Source: Martinezella rhizogenes
Lineage (GTDB): Bacteria > Pseudomonadota > Alphaproteobacteria > Rhizobiales > Rhizobiaceae
Reading direction: 5' to 3'
Length of the DNA: 64,000 bases
NCBI RefSeq assembly: GCF_007002745.1
Contig: NZ_SGNY01000003.1
Location: 372,001 to 436,000 of the forward strand
The notes beneath the pieces were generated by a model. It saw only the letters and a program-made list of their open reading frames with translations, was not told the DNA's origin and made no database searches. Of this stretch, positions 1 to 9,058 are shown in pieces. Every line of letters begins with the position of its first letter. Position 1 is the stretch's first letter. The translations under genes and the position numbers were made by a program.

Positions 1-1
1 C

Positions 2-19
2 CGGGAGCAATATGAATGA
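2..19 (+). CDS. pstC: PstC C-terminus (partial)
   Basis: Only the last codons are present: the frame reads R-E-Q-Y-E and stops with TGA at 17-19. The stop overlaps the ATG of pstA at 16-18 as ATGA. In pst operons the other permease subunit, pstC, directly precedes pstA, so this is inferred from gene order and the overlap. Five residues are too few to prove identity. Confidence 0.4.
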   Translation, partial: REQYE

Positions 20-1338
20 CCGACATCGTTTCTCCCACAGCCGGCGCTACCGCCGGAAACAACGCCACGCGCCGTGATATCGGCATCAAGCGTCGCTATG
101 CCGCCGAACGCCGCTTCCGTGCCTATGGAATGGCAGCGATTTCCTTCGGCCTGATCTTCCTCTTCCTGCTGCTCTGGTCGGTCGTATCCAAGGGTTACAC
201 CGCCTTCCAGCAGACGATGATCACCGTTCCGGTCGAGTTTTCCGAACTGATCATCGATCCGAAGAATGAGCGGGCCGCAAATCCCGCAAAGCTGATGACG
301 GCCAATTATCCCGTTCTCGCCCGCGATGCGGTTGCCAAGGTTCTCGGCGTCGCGCCAACGGACCGCGCCGGTCTTCGCGCCGTCAACGTCATGATCTCCG
401 ACAGCGTCCGCACCCAGCTGCGCGACATCGTCGTCGCCGATCCTGCCGTTATCGGCACCACGCGCACCGTCACGCTTCTGGCATCGGGCGATGTGGACAG
501 CGCCTTCAAGGGCCAGGTCGATCTGACGGTGGATGAGGCCAACCGCCGCATCTCGAACCAGCAGCTCGGCTGGATGAACCAGCTCGCCGAAGGTGGCCAG
601 CTTGGCAAACATTTCAACACCGGCATCTTCGTCAACGGCAATTCGAGCCGTCCGGAAGCGGCGGGTGTCGGTGTGGCGCTGATCGGTTCCTTCTACATGA
701 TGATGATCGTGCTGGTTCTGTCACTGCCGATCGGTGTCGCAGCTTCCATCTATCTCGAGGAATTCGCGCCGAAGAACCGTTTGACGGACCTTATCGAGGT
801 GAACATCAACAATCTCGCGGCTGTTCCCTCGATCGTTTACGGTTTGCTCGGTCTTTCCGTCTTCATCAACTTCATGGGCTTTCCGCGCTCGGCCTCCCTG
901 GTCGGTGGCCTCGTCCTGACGCTGATGACATTGCCGACGATCATCATTGCCACACGCGCAGCATTGAAGGCCGTGCCGCCGTCGATCCGTGCGGCAGCGC
1001 TTGGTCTCGGCGCTTCGAAGATGCAGACGATCTTCCATCACGTCCTGCCGCTTGCCATGCCCGGCATTCTCACCGGCACCATCATCGGCCTCGCCCATGC
1101 GCTGGGTGAAACGGCGCCGCTGCTCTTGATCGGCATGGTGGCATTCGTTGCAAATTATCCGACAACGCCAATGGATCCGTCCACGGCTCTGCCGGTACAG
1201 ATTTACATGTGGGCGAACGAAGCGGAACGTGCCTTTGTCGAACGGACATCCGGCGCTATCATCATCCTGCTTTTGTTCCTCATCGTCATGAATGTTGGCG
1301 CAATCCTGTTGCGTCGCCGTTTCGAACGGCGCTGGTAG
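16..1338 (+). CDS. pstA: Phosphate ABC transporter permease PstA
   Basis: Inner-membrane permease subunit of the high-affinity phosphate importer PstSCAB. The protein has 440 residues, longer than the roughly 300 of the E. coli protein. After the first membrane segment (about residues 37-60) there is a large non-membrane insert to about residue 210, as in other alphaproteobacterial PstA. The C-terminal half carries the permease core, including the EAA-type loop near residues 325-350 (G-L-G-A-S-K) and several hydrophobic segments. The ATG overlaps the stop of the upstream frame, and pstB follows 14 bp later, so the genes are cotranscribed. The Pho-box promoter should lie upstream of the window. 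Confidence 0.96.
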   Translation: MTDIVSPTAGATAGNNATRRDIGIKRRYAAERRFRAYGMAAISFGLIFLFLLLWSVVSKGYTAFQQTMITVPVEFSELIIDPKNERAANPAKLMTANYPVLARDAVAKVLGVAPTDRAGLRAVNVMISDSVRTQLRDIVVADPAVIGTTRTVTLLASGDVDSAFKGQVDLTVDEANRRISNQQLGWMNQLAEGGQLGKHFNTGIFVNGNSSRPEAAGVGVALIGSFYMMMIVLVLSLPIGVAASIYLEEFAPKNRLTDLIEVNINNLAAVPSIVYGLLGLSVFINFMGFPRSASLVGGLVLTLMTLPTIIIATRAALKAVPPSIRAAALGLGASKMQTIFHHVLPLAMPGILTGTIIGLAHALGETAPLLLIGMVAFVANYPTTPMDPSTALPVQIYMWANEAERAFVERTSGAIIILLLFLIVMNVGAILLRRRFERRW

Positions 1339-1352
1339 AGGGAGATTGAGCA

Positions 1353-2168
1353 ATGAACATGTTGTCGGAAGCAGCAGTTGAAAAGGCGCTGGACAAGAAA
1401 ATGAATGAAGTTTCGTACAAGATGATCGGCAAGGACGTTTCGGTTTATTACGGCGAAAAGCGCGCGCTTTACGACGTGAACCTCAACGTTCGGGAAAATA
1501 CGGTGACCGCGCTTATCGGCCCCTCGGGCTGCGGCAAGTCGACATTCCTGCGTACCCTGAACCGTATGAACGACACGATCGATGGCTGCCGGGTCACCGG
1601 CAAGATCACGCTCGACACCGACGATATCTACGATCAGGCGATCGATGTCGTGGAATTGCGCGCCCGTGTCGGCATGGTGTTCCAGAAGCCGAACCCGTTC
1701 CCGAAGACGATTTACGAGAACATCTCCTACGGTCCGCGCATCCACGGTCTGGCCCGTAACAAGGCGGATATGGACCAGATCGTTGAGCAGAGCCTGCAGA
1801 AGGCCGGCCTGTGGAACGAGGTCAAGGACCGCCTGCACGAATCCGGCACCGGCCTTTCCGGTGGTCAGCAGCAGCGTCTGTGCATTGCACGCGCGGTTGC
1901 CGTCAGCCCGGAAGTGATCCTGATGGATGAACCCTGCTCCGCGCTCGATCCGATCGCAACCGCCAAGGTCGAGGAACTGATCCACGAGCTGCGCGCCAAT
2001 TTTACGATCGTCATCGTTACGCACTCCATGCAGCAGGCAGCGCGTGTTTCCCAGCGTACGGCCATGTTCCATCTTGGTCATCTTGTCGAAGAAAACGAAA
2101 CGGACAAGATGTTCACCAATCCGGACGACCAGCGTACGCAGGATTACATCATGGGCCGCTTCGGCTGA
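1353..2168 (+). CDS. pstB: Phosphate ABC transporter ATP-binding protein PstB
   Basis: ATPase that powers PstCA phosphate import. The 271-residue protein has Walker [10 protein letters not shown] at residues 56-64, the ABC signature LSGGQQQR near 168, Walker B VILMDEP near 188, and a switch histidine in VTHSM. The N-terminus is about 20 residues longer than the E. coli protein. It lies 14 bp after pstA and about 100 bp before phoU in the usual pst-phoU-phoB order. The products form the transporter and its signalling partner for the PhoR/PhoB system. Confidence 0.97.
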   Translation: MNMLSEAAVEKALDKKMNEVSYKMIGKDVSVYYGEKRALYDVNLNVRENTVTALIGPSGCGKSTFLRTLNRMNDTIDGCRVTGKITLDTDDIYDQAIDVVELRARVGMVFQKPNPFPKTIYENISYGPRIHGLARNKADMDQIVEQSLQKAGLWNEVKDRLHESGTGLSGGQQQRLCIARAVAVSPEVILMDEPCSALDPIATAKVEELIHELRANFTIVIVTHSMQQAARVSQRTAMFHLGHLVEENETDKMFTNPDDQRTQDYIMGRFG

Positions 2169-2266
2169 TTTCCGGCCGGCGCTTTATCGAAACCGAACAA
2201 GACTGGTGCCTTTGCCGTGCCCCGCTGGTGTGCACATGCATGAAGGCCAAGCCGGAGGATTAGACC

Positions 2267-2992
2267 ATGACACAGACAACGACCCATTCGCATATTCTGT
2301 CCGCTTATGACGACGAATTGAAGTTCCTGACGCGCCGCATCGCCGAAATGGGCGGTCTGGCCGAGCAGATGTGCGCCGACGCCGTGCGCGCACTGGTCAA
2401 TTCCGATGCTGCGCTTGCGCAGAAGGTCATTTCCGACGACGCGATCCTCGACCATTCCGAGCGCGAGATCGGCGACAAGGCCATCGTCACCATCGCCAGA
2501 CGGCAGCCCGTCGCGGCCGATCTTCGCGAAATCATCGGCACGCTGCGTATTGCTGGCGATCTCGAGCGCGTCGGCGATCTCGGCAAGAACACTGCCAAGC
2601 GCGTTATCGCCGTTGCCGGCACCGGCGTGCCGCGCAAGCTCGCCCGCGGTCTCGAACATCTGTCGGAACTGGCGCTGGTTCAGCTCAAGGAAGTGCTCGA
2701 CGTCTATTCCACCCGTTCCGCCGAGAAGGCCAATGCCATCCGCGAGCGTGACGAAGAAATCGACGCCATGTACACGTCGCTCTTCCGTGAGCTTCTGACC
2801 TACATGATGGAAGATCCGCGCAACATCACCACCTGCACGCATCTTCTGTTCTGCGCCAAGAACATCGAGCGTATCGGCGATCATGCGACGAATATCGCTG
2901 AGACAATTTATTACATGGCCACTGGCAGCCAGCCGGAGGGCGAGCGTCCGAAGGACGATAGTTCCAACACACTCGGTTCGGTGACCGAATAA
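2267..2992 (+). CDS. phoU: Phosphate signalling protein PhoU
   Basis: Peripheral protein that links the Pst transporter to the PhoR kinase and keeps the Pho regulon off when phosphate is plentiful. The 241-residue protein is of typical length and has two three-helix PhoU repeats. Each contains the E-R-I/V-G-D-x-x-x-N/T metal-binding signature: DLERVGDLGKN near residue 101 and NIERIGDHATN near residue 200. An RBS-like GGAGG lies just before the ATG. A gap of about 100 bp from pstB holds no other gene. Confidence 0.97.
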   Translation: MTQTTTHSHILSAYDDELKFLTRRIAEMGGLAEQMCADAVRALVNSDAALAQKVISDDAILDHSEREIGDKAIVTIARRQPVAADLREIIGTLRIAGDLERVGDLGKNTAKRVIAVAGTGVPRKLARGLEHLSELALVQLKEVLDVYSTRSAEKANAIRERDEEIDAMYTSLFRELLTYMMEDPRNITTCTHLLFCAKNIERIGDHATNIAETIYYMATGSQPEGERPKDDSSNTLGSVTE

Positions 2993-3022
2993 CAGACAGG
3001 CAGAAGCTTGCGGAGTTAGTAT

Positions 3023-3706
3023 ATGGTGCCCAAGATTGCAGTTGTGGAAGACGAGGAAGCGTTGAGCGTCCTGCTTCGTTACAATCTCGAGGCTGAGGGA
3101 TACGACGTCGACACGATACCCCGTGGCGACGAGGCGGAAATCAGGCTGCAGGAACGTATTCCGGATCTTCTCATCCTGGACTGGATGTTGCCCGGTGTTT
3201 CCGGCATCGAACTGTGCCGGCGCCTGAGAATGCGGCCCGAAACCGAACGCCTGCCCATCATCATGCTGACGGCGCGCGGTGAAGAAAGCGAGCGGGTACG
3301 CGGTCTTGCCACCGGTGCCGACGATTATGTCGTCAAGCCGTTTTCGACGCCGGAACTCATGGCCCGCGTCAAGGCTATGCTGCGCCGGGCCCGCCCGGAG
3401 GTTCTTTCGTCGGTGCTGAAATGCGGCGATATAGAACTCGATCGCGAAACCCACCGCGTTCACCGCAAGAGCCGCGAAGTGCGTCTCGGACCGACGGAAT
3501 TCCGCCTGCTGGAATTCCTGATGACATCTCCGGGTCGGGTGTTCTCTCGCTCGCAGTTGCTGGACGGCGTCTGGGGCCACGATATCTACGTGGATGAGCG
3601 CACCGTTGACGTCCACGTCGGACGTCTGCGCAAGGCGCTCAATTTTTCGCACATGCAGGATGTCATCCGCACCGTTCGCGGTGCCGGGTATTCGATGGAA
3701 GCCTGA
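3023..3706 (+). CDS. phoB: Phosphate regulon response regulator PhoB
   Basis: OmpR/PhoB-family response regulator that activates phosphate-starvation genes. The receiver domain spans about residues 1-120, with acidic residues E9-D10-E11, phosphoacceptor D53 (LILDWMLPG) and the conserved lysine in VVKPFS. A winged-helix DNA-binding domain follows (about 130-225, ending RTVRGAGYSM). The length of 227 residues is normal. It lies 30 bp after phoU as the last gene of the operon and is followed by an intrinsic terminator. Confidence 0.97.
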   Translation: MVPKIAVVEDEEALSVLLRYNLEAEGYDVDTIPRGDEAEIRLQERIPDLLILDWMLPGVSGIELCRRLRMRPETERLPIIMLTARGEESERVRGLATGADDYVVKPFSTPELMARVKAMLRRARPEVLSSVLKCGDIELDRETHRVHRKSREVRLGPTEFRLLEFLMTSPGRVFSRSQLLDGVWGHDIYVDERTVDVHVGRLRKALNFSHMQDVIRTVRGAGYSMEA

Positions 3707-3756
3707 GCGAAGCCGAACTGACCAGCTTCAGTCAGCATAACATACGTATAAAGATC

Positions 3757-3793
3757 AAAGGGCTCGACACCATTGCGGCATCGGGCCTTTTTG
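3757..3793 (+). terminator. Intrinsic terminator after phoB
   Basis: An imperfect stem pairs AAAGG(G)CTCGA with TCGGGCCTTT across a short loop, with one bulged G and one G-T pair, and runs into a T-rich tract. It lies about 50 bp after the phoB stop and fits the end of the pst-pho operon. The rest of the roughly 300-bp interval between phoB and gcrA (3707-4005) holds only this and the gcrA terminator; I see no credible gene there. Confidence 0.7.
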
Positions 3794-3948
3794 ATTTTGA
3801 ACCTTCCCCAAACACGGTGTCTTGACCTTTTGAATGGACAATCGCCTGTCTGTTGGTGCGCGGATTGTGGGCTAGGCGCCTCGGCGATGGAGGAAAAGGC
3901 CGAACATTCTGCTGGCGCATTGTTTCCGCAGCCGGCCTGAGTTTGTCA

Positions 3949-3981
3949 TAAAAAAACGGGCCCGAAGACCCGTAGTTTTTG
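3949..3981 (-). terminator. Intrinsic terminator of gcrA
   Basis: On the minus strand a stem pairs ACGGG with CCCGT over an 8-nt loop and is followed by a run of seven T. It lies about 25 bp beyond the gcrA stop codon. Confidence 0.75.
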
Positions 3982-4005
3982 AGTGCTGATTGCGTGCCGC
4001 AACAC

Positions 4006-4539
4006 TCAAGCCTTGCGGCGCTCACTGACCGGCTGGTAAGCGAGCTTCGCATGGAACTTGCAATAGGGTGAGGATTCCAGCGCTTCGCAACCGCAGAAGT
4101 GGAAATCGTCTTTCAAGGGATCGCCGACCGGCCACTTGCAGGTGCGTTCGGTCAGTTCCGTCAGCGTCAGGCGACGGGAAATCGGCGTCACGACATTTCT
4201 GGAAGGAATGTAATCGAGAACCTGCGCGGTTTCGATATCGATCTCTTCGTGAAGAGCGGTTGCTGCATTCGAACGGCTCATGGTGCGGGCCGGTGCCGCG
4301 TTGACGCGTGCCGTGAAATTTGTCGCGCGCGGAGCGGGGGCCGCAGTGCGCTTGGGTGCGGAGCGTGCCGAAGTGACCGGTCCGCCAGCCTTGACGCGTC
4401 CCGGCAGATTGAGGCGGTGGACCTTGCCGATCACGGCATTACGGCTTACACCGCCCAGCTGCGCTGCTATCTGGCTGGCGCTCAGTCCTTCGGCCCACAA
4501 TTTCTTGAGTTTCTCGACCCGCTCGTCTGTCCAGTTCAT
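4006..4539 (-). CDS. gcrA: Cell cycle regulator GcrA
   Basis: GcrA family transcription factor. In Caulobacter and relatives it works with sigma-70 RNA polymerase at promoters carrying CcrM-methylated GANTC sites. The N-terminal helix-turn-helix (about residues 1-48, starting MNWTDERVEKL, with SASQIAAQLGGVSRNAVIGK) is diagnostic. A variable Ala/Pro-rich linker follows, then a C-terminal cysteine-rich part (CKWPVGDP, FHFCG, SPYCKFH). The length of 177 residues is typical. It is monocistronic, with its own terminator. The upstream DNA contains a CtrA-like box and a GANTC cluster. Confidence 0.95.
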   Translation of the reverse strand: MNWTDERVEKLKKLWAEGLSASQIAAQLGGVSRNAVIGKVHRLNLPGRVKAGGPVTSARSAPKRTAAPAPRATNFTARVNAAPARTMSRSNAATALHEEIDIETAQVLDYIPSRNVVTPISRRLTLTELTERTCKWPVGDPLKDDFHFCGCEALESSPYCKFHAKLAYQPVSERRKA

Positions 4540-4655
4540 GCCGCTTCTCCGCTTGTCGCGTATATTTCGGCAGAATCCGTCTCCGCCTCACGGGCGCGCC
4601 GCGAGCGTGGTTTCTGCCAGATTTTAGGTGACTAGTTCCGCCGCAATGCAGTCTA

Positions 4656-4670
4656 GTAATTAGCGATTAA
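4656..4670 (-). promoter_or_regulatory. CtrA-box-like site upstream of gcrA
   Basis: Read on the minus strand, the site is TTAA-N7-TTAC, one base off the TTAA-N7-TTAA consensus of the master regulator CtrA. It lies about 115-130 bp upstream of the gcrA start. CtrA represses gcrA in Caulobacter, so the position makes sense. Binding here is inferred. Confidence 0.5.
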
Positions 4671-4684
4671 CCTAGTGCCAGCCC

Positions 4685-4760
4685 GACTCCGTGGCAAGAG
4701 TCGCGGGAATCATCTGGAATCGATTTTCCGGTTTTCCCCAACTTGCTGGCGAGTTGAGTC
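4685..4760. promoter_or_regulatory. Cluster of GANTC (CcrM) methylation sites
   Basis: Five GANTC sites occur in 76 bp, at 4685-4689, 4698-4702, 4707-4711, 4717-4721 and 4756-4760. A sixth is at 4573-4577. GANTC is expected about once per 256 bp in random sequence. GANTC is the substrate of the cell-cycle methyltransferase CcrM, and GcrA acts at methylated GANTC promoters. The cluster may let gcrA, or a transcript towards argD, respond to replication-dependent methylation. Confidence 0.55.
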
Positions 4761-4834
4761 TGAAAGGCAACACCTTGGGCCTCTTTCGGTGATGCCTACT
4801 AGTGCTTGAGAAGCCCGGGAAACGCGGACTTTTG

Positions 4835-4863
4835 TTGACATCGGCAAACGAAGTGACAATAGT
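4835..4863 (+). promoter_or_regulatory. Putative sigma-70 promoter upstream of argD
   Basis: A perfect -35 TTGACA (4835-4840) is separated by 17 bp from a weak -10 AATAGT (4858-4863). The predicted start, near 4870, is about 100 nt before the argD start codon. This is a motif match only. Confidence 0.45.
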
Positions 4864-4869
4864 GCCCCT

Positions 4870-4891
4870 GCCGCCGCGAGGCGGCATTTTT
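4870..4891 (+). terminator. GC-rich hairpin with U-tract between gcrA and argD
   Basis: A perfect 6-bp stem GCCGCC/GGCGGC with a GCGA tetraloop is followed by ATTTTT. It has the form of an intrinsic terminator, but no gene precedes it on this strand within the 430-bp intergenic region. It may end a short unannotated RNA begun further upstream. Alternatively it may be the 5' hairpin of the argD transcript, because the putative promoter would start RNA synthesis at its base. Confidence 0.5.
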
Positions 4892-4969
4892 GATTTTCAG
4901 GCGAGGGATAACCCCGCAAGCCTATTGACAACCTTATGACAGCGCATCCGCGCAAGGAGTGATACAGCC

Positions 4970-6169
4970 ATGGCCGAAGCCGCCGCGCCATTGTTCGATA
5001 CGTTTTCAAGAGCCCCGCTGCGCTTCGAGCGCGGTGAAGGCGTCTGGCTGTTCACGGAGAGCGGCGAACGATATCTGGATTTTGCAGCCGGTGTTGCGGT
5101 TAACTCGCTGGGCCACGCCCATCCGCACCTTGTGGAAGCAATCAAAACGCAGGCCGAGAAGGTCTGGCACGTCTCGAACCTCTATGAAGTGCCCGGACAG
5201 GAAAAGCTCGCCAAGCGCCTGACGGAAGCAACCTTCGCAGACAAGGTGTTCTTCACCAATTCCGGTGCTGAAGCGCTGGAATGCGCCATCAAGACAGCGC
5301 GCCGTTATCATTATTCAAAGGGTCATCCGGAGAAGTTCCGCATCGTCACGTTCGAAGGTGCCTTCCATGGCCGCACGCTGGCGACGATCGCTGCCGGCGG
5401 CCAGCAGAAATATCTCGAGGGTTTCGGCCCCAAGGTCGAAGGTTTCGACCAGGTTCCTTTCGCTGATGTCGATGCATTGAAGGCCGCCATCACGGCCGAG
5501 ACGGCCGCACTTTTGATCGAGCCTATTCAGGGCGAGGGCGGTATTCGGGCGCCAAGCAAGGAATTCCTGCAAATCCTGCGTGGATTGTGCGATGAGCACG
5601 GCCTGCTCCTGATTTTCGATGAGGTTCAGACAGGTGTCGGCCGCACGGGCAAGCTGTTTGCCTATGAGCAGACCGGCGTTGCGCCTGACATCATGGCGGT
5701 TGCCAAGGGTATCGGCGGCGGTTTCCCGCTTGGTGCCTGCCTTGCGACAGCGGATGCTGCCTCCGGCATGACGGCCGGCGTGCATGGCACCACCTATGGC
5801 GGCAATCCGCTGGCAATGGCGGTTGGCAATGCCGTGCTGGATGTCGTTCTGGCCGATGGTTTTCTGGAAAAGGTTCGTGATGTCGCACTGGTTTTCCGCC
5901 AGGGTCTGGCGTCGCTCAAGGATCGTTATCCTGATGTGATCGAAGAAATTCGTGGCGAAGGCCTGCTGATGGGCATCAAGGCGAAGGTTCCTTCGGGCGA
6001 TCTGCTGCAGGCCATGCGCGCGGAGCACCTGCTCGGCGTGCCGGCAGGTGACAACGTCATCCGTCTTCTGCCGCCGCTCGTCACCACGGCGGAAGAGGCC
6101 CGCGAAGGGCTGGCGCGAGTGGAAGCGGCTGCCGCCTCCCTGACAGCGAAACAGGCGAAAATCGCCTGA
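4970..6169 (+). CDS. argD: Acetylornithine aminotransferase ArgD
   Basis: PLP-dependent aminotransferase class III that converts N-acetylglutamate semialdehyde to N-acetylornithine in arginine synthesis. The 399 residues are of normal length. Visible are the cofactor-phosphate region TNSGAEALE (near residue 93), the [14 protein letters not shown] motif (near 210), and PLP-binding lysine K246 in AVAKGIGGG. An AAGGAG-like RBS lies just before the ATG. argF follows 40 bp later, so the two arginine genes probably form an operon. Confidence 0.95.
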   Translation: MAEAAAPLFDTFSRAPLRFERGEGVWLFTESGERYLDFAAGVAVNSLGHAHPHLVEAIKTQAEKVWHVSNLYEVPGQEKLAKRLTEATFADKVFFTNSGAEALECAIKTARRYHYSKGHPEKFRIVTFEGAFHGRTLATIAAGGQQKYLEGFGPKVEGFDQVPFADVDALKAAITAETAALLIEPIQGEGGIRAPSKEFLQILRGLCDEHGLLLIFDEVQTGVGRTGKLFAYEQTGVAPDIMAVAKGIGGGFPLGACLATADAASGMTAGVHGTTYGGNPLAMAVGNAVLDVVLADGFLEKVRDVALVFRQGLASLKDRYPDVIEEIRGEGLLMGIKAKVPSGDLLQAMRAEHLLGVPAGDNVIRLLPPLVTTAEEAREGLARVEAAAASLTAKQAKIA

Positions 6170-6209
6170 AACCAATCAAGGGCGGGCCTCTTCCCGGAGG
6201 CTCGCGAGC

Positions 6210-7142
6210 ATGGGACAGTTTGAAATGGCTTCACCAAAACATTTTCTAGACCTTTCGGCCGTTGGGTCGGAGGACTTGCGGACGATTCTTGATGATGCGC
6301 GGGCGCGCAAGATTGCCACCAAGGCCGGCACGGCGGAGAAGCCGCTGGCCGGCAAGATGCTGGCGATGATCTTTGAAAAGCCGTCCACCCGAACCCGCGT
6401 TTCCTTCGATGTCGGCATGCGCCAGCTCGGCGGTGAGACCCTGTTCCTGTCGGGTACGGAAATGCAGCTCGGTCGTGCGGAAACCATCGGTGATACGGCC
6501 AAGGTTCTGTCGCGTTATGTTGACGCCATCATGATCCGCACCACGGATCATTCGCGCCTGCTTGAGCTTGCCGAACATGCAACCGTGCCTGTTATCAACG
6601 GCCTGACCGACGACACCCATCCCTGCCAGATCATGGCGGATATATTGACGTTTGAGGAACATCGTGGCCCGGTGAAAGGCAAGACAATCGCCTGGACGGG
6701 GGACGGCAATAACGTGTTGCACTCTTTCGTTGAAGGCTCGGCCCGCTTCGGTTACCGCATGAACATGGCGGTGCCCATGGGCTCTGAGCCGCATGACAAG
6801 TTCCTGAACTGGGCGCGCAATAATGGCGGCGAGATCGCGCTTTATCATGATGCCGACAAGGCGGTTGCCGGGGCAGATTGTATCGTTACCGACACCTGGG
6901 TATCGATGAACCAGGAGCACAAGGCGCGCGGCCACAACATCTTCCAGCCTTATCAGGTGAATGAAGCGCTGATGGCCAAGGCCGATAAGGACGCACTGTT
7001 CATGCACTGCCTGCCGGCGCATCGCGGCGAGGAAGTAACGGACGGCGTTATCGACGGGCCGCAATCGGTGGTCTTCGATGAGGCGGAAAACCGGCTCCAC
7101 GCCCAGAAGTCCGTCATTGCCTGGTGCATGGGCGTCATCTGA
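6210..7142 (+). CDS. argF: Ornithine carbamoyltransferase ArgF
   Basis: Transfers the carbamoyl group of carbamoyl phosphate to ornithine to give citrulline. The carbamoyl-phosphate motif STRTRVSF (near residue 58), the ornithine-side H-P-C-Q motif ([11 protein letters not shown]) and the HCLP motif (MHCLPAHRG, near residue 267) are all present. The length of 310 residues is typical. The start at 6210 is favoured by a GGAGG nine bases upstream; a second in-frame ATG (MASPKHF) at 6225 is possible. The 244 bp before hslO hold no clear gene. Confidence 0.95.
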   Translation: MGQFEMASPKHFLDLSAVGSEDLRTILDDARARKIATKAGTAEKPLAGKMLAMIFEKPSTRTRVSFDVGMRQLGGETLFLSGTEMQLGRAETIGDTAKVLSRYVDAIMIRTTDHSRLLELAEHATVPVINGLTDDTHPCQIMADILTFEEHRGPVKGKTIAWTGDGNNVLHSFVEGSARFGYRMNMAVPMGSEPHDKFLNWARNNGGEIALYHDADKAVAGADCIVTDTWVSMNQEHKARGHNIFQPYQVNEALMAKADKDALFMHCLPAHRGEEVTDGVIDGPQSVVFDEAENRLHAQKSVIAWCMGVI

Positions 7143-7386
7143 CGACCATTGCCGGTTCTGATCGATGCCGGACCAGGTGCTTGAACTTGGCCGCATACAT
7201 TACCATCTGTGGGACTTCGAAGAGGCTCGTCGGTTTTTTGCTGGCGGGCCATCATCAAGATTTGCACGATTTTCCCCGGAGGCGGTTTCGCTTCCCGGAT
7301 CTCTGTGCGACAAGCGGAAAAAGCACATTCAAAAAGCCGGACTTTTGGACGGTAGCGGCGCAACGGCTGCGCCAGGGAGTTATGAT

Positions 7387-8376
7387 ATGGCAGATGTAAC
7401 GGTTGAACTCGATGATCTCGTTCTTGCTGGCGACGACAAGGTCGTGCCCTTTCAGGTCGAAGGTCTGGATGTGCGCGGCCGCGCCGTGCAGGTTGGGCCG
7501 CTGCTGAACGCCATCCTCGAACGGCACGACTACCCCACGGTTGTCGCCCGCCTGCTGGCGGAAGCGACGGTTCTGACGGCGCTGATCGGTACATCCCTGA
7601 AGTTTTCCGGCAAGCTTACGGTGCAGACCAAGGGTGACGGCCCGGTGGACCTTTTGGTAGCGGATTTCACCGCGCCCGAGAGCATGCGCGCCTATGCCCG
7701 TTTTGACGAAGAGCGGCTGGCCGAGGCAATCGCTGCCGGCGCCACCTCGCCCGAACAATTGCTGGGCACGGGCATTCTCGCTTTTACGATCGATCAGGGT
7801 ATGGGTATGCAGCCTTATCAGGGCATCGTTCCGCTGGATGGCTCGTCGCTGGAAGAAATCGCCGGGGTTTATTTCCGGCAGTCGGAACAGCTTCCCACTC
7901 GCGTGCGCCTCGGCGTTGCCGAGTTCTTCGACCGTGACGGTGAAGGCAAGCCACGCCATGGCTGGCGTGCCGGCGGCGTCATCGCCCAGTTCCTGCCGCA
8001 GGCGCCGGAGCGTCTGCGCATGCGCGATCTCCACGGTGGTGATGGCGATGAAGGCGGTCACGAAACGATGGAAGACGATGCTTGGACCGAGGCGGTAACG
8101 CTGCTGAATACGGTCGATACCGACGAATTGACCGACCCGCAGGTGCCGGTCGAACGTCTCCTGTATCGGCTGTTTCATGAGAGCGGCGTGCGCATCTATG
8201 ATCCGCAGGTCATCTTTGATCGTTGCAGCTGTTCGCGTGACAAGATCAAGGGCGTTCTGTCCGGCTTCACCGCTGAAGAGATCAAGGCGAGTGAGGAAGA
8301 CGGCGCAATAGCGGTGACGTGCGAATTCTGCTCCACCACCTATCGCTACGACATCAGCGAGTTTGAAAACGTCTGA
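7387..8376 (+). CDS. hslO: Redox-regulated chaperone Hsp33
   Basis: Cytosolic holdase activated by oxidative unfolding. The 329-residue protein ends with the zinc-binding redox switch C280-x-C282 and C312-x-x-C315. The N-terminal domain (about residues 10-230) precedes it. The reading frame stays open upstream to 7165, but the ATG at 7387 gives the family N-terminus (MADVTVEL) and has an AGGGAG RBS. A bidirectional terminator follows. Confidence 0.95.
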   Translation: MADVTVELDDLVLAGDDKVVPFQVEGLDVRGRAVQVGPLLNAILERHDYPTVVARLLAEATVLTALIGTSLKFSGKLTVQTKGDGPVDLLVADFTAPESMRAYARFDEERLAEAIAAGATSPEQLLGTGILAFTIDQGMGMQPYQGIVPLDGSSLEEIAGVYFRQSEQLPTRVRLGVAEFFDRDGEGKPRHGWRAGGVIAQFLPQAPERLRMRDLHGGDGDEGGHETMEDDAWTEAVTLLNTVDTDELTDPQVPVERLLYRLFHESGVRIYDPQVIFDRCSCSRDKIKGVLSGFTAEEIKASEEDGAIAVTCEFCSTTYRYDISEFENV

Positions 8377-8378
8377 GT

Positions 8379-8412
8379 AAAAAAGCCGCGCTGTTAAAAG
8401 GCGCGGCTTTTC
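8379..8412. terminator. Bidirectional terminator between hslO and apaG
   Basis: A perfect 11-bp stem, AAAAGCCGCGC at 8381-8391 with GCGCGGCTTTT at 8401-8411, is flanked by A and T runs. It can therefore end transcripts from both the hslO side (plus) and the apaG side (minus). The two genes converge on it. Confidence 0.9.
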
Positions 8413-8427
8413 AATTGCTCGTGCACC

Positions 8428-8820
8428 TCAGTTCAACACCCGTAAAAGCCCGGGTGAATCCAGCGAAAAGGCGGGAATGGTGACATTGAACACCTCGCCA
8501 CTTTCGGTTTCCATTTCATAATGGCCGAACATCAGGCCCGAAGGCGTGTCCAGCGGGCAGCCGGAGGAGTACTCATAGCTGTCGCCGGGGTTCAGGTGCG
8601 GTTGCTCACCCACGACGCCCGGCCCATAGACTTCATCCACCTGGCCGTTCTGATCGGTGATATGCCAATAGCGGTTGACGAGTGTCACCGTCATATCAGA
8701 GTTGTTCGAGATCACGACTTTGTAACCCCAGACGTAACGGTCGTCATCCGGGTCGGATTGTTCTTCGAGATAATACGGATCGACCGTTACCTCGATATCC
8801 CTTGTCAGAGCACGATACAT
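8428..8820 (-). CDS. apaG: ApaG family protein
   Basis: Single-domain ApaG (DUF525) fold, an immunoglobulin-like protein found in most proteobacteria and linked in E. coli to magnesium/cobalt phenotypes. The 130 residues include the conserved [16 protein letters not shown] and [10 protein letters not shown] segments. I chose the ATG at 8820 because a GAGG lies about ten bases upstream. A GTG three codons earlier (8829) has no room for an RBS. A TTGACG-like -35 at 8881-8886 may belong to its promoter. Confidence 0.93.
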   Translation of the reverse strand: MYRALTRDIEVTVDPYYLEEQSDPDDDRYVWGYKVVISNNSDMTVTLVNRYWHITDQNGQVDEVYGPGVVGEQPHLNPGDSYEYSSGCPLDTPSGLMFGHYEMETESGEVFNVTIPAFSLDSPGLLRVLN

Positions 8821-9058
8821 ACGCGCCACACCTCGATATTATGCCTGTTGCCATTATCCTACACTATAGGCTCTGGCTATCGTCAAGAAAATGAACGGCT
8901 TGACGGGTGGGCGCCACCTGTTGTTGCGCCGTTTTCCACCGTTAGGGATAACGATAAAGGTAAATATTGGTTGCCCGCTACAGGATTTTGCCCTCTGCGG
9001 AGTCGGCTGCGCCATGGCCCGACGCAGGGTAGGGCCATGGTGCTTATGGATTGAATTC

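Noticed and set aside
2144-3652. 502-codon minus-strand frame opposite phoU and phoB
   Set aside because: Antisense shadow of two conserved genes.
3732-4052. Minus-strand frame between phoB and gcrA
   Set aside because: It covers both terminators and part of gcrA in another frame; no RBS or family signs.
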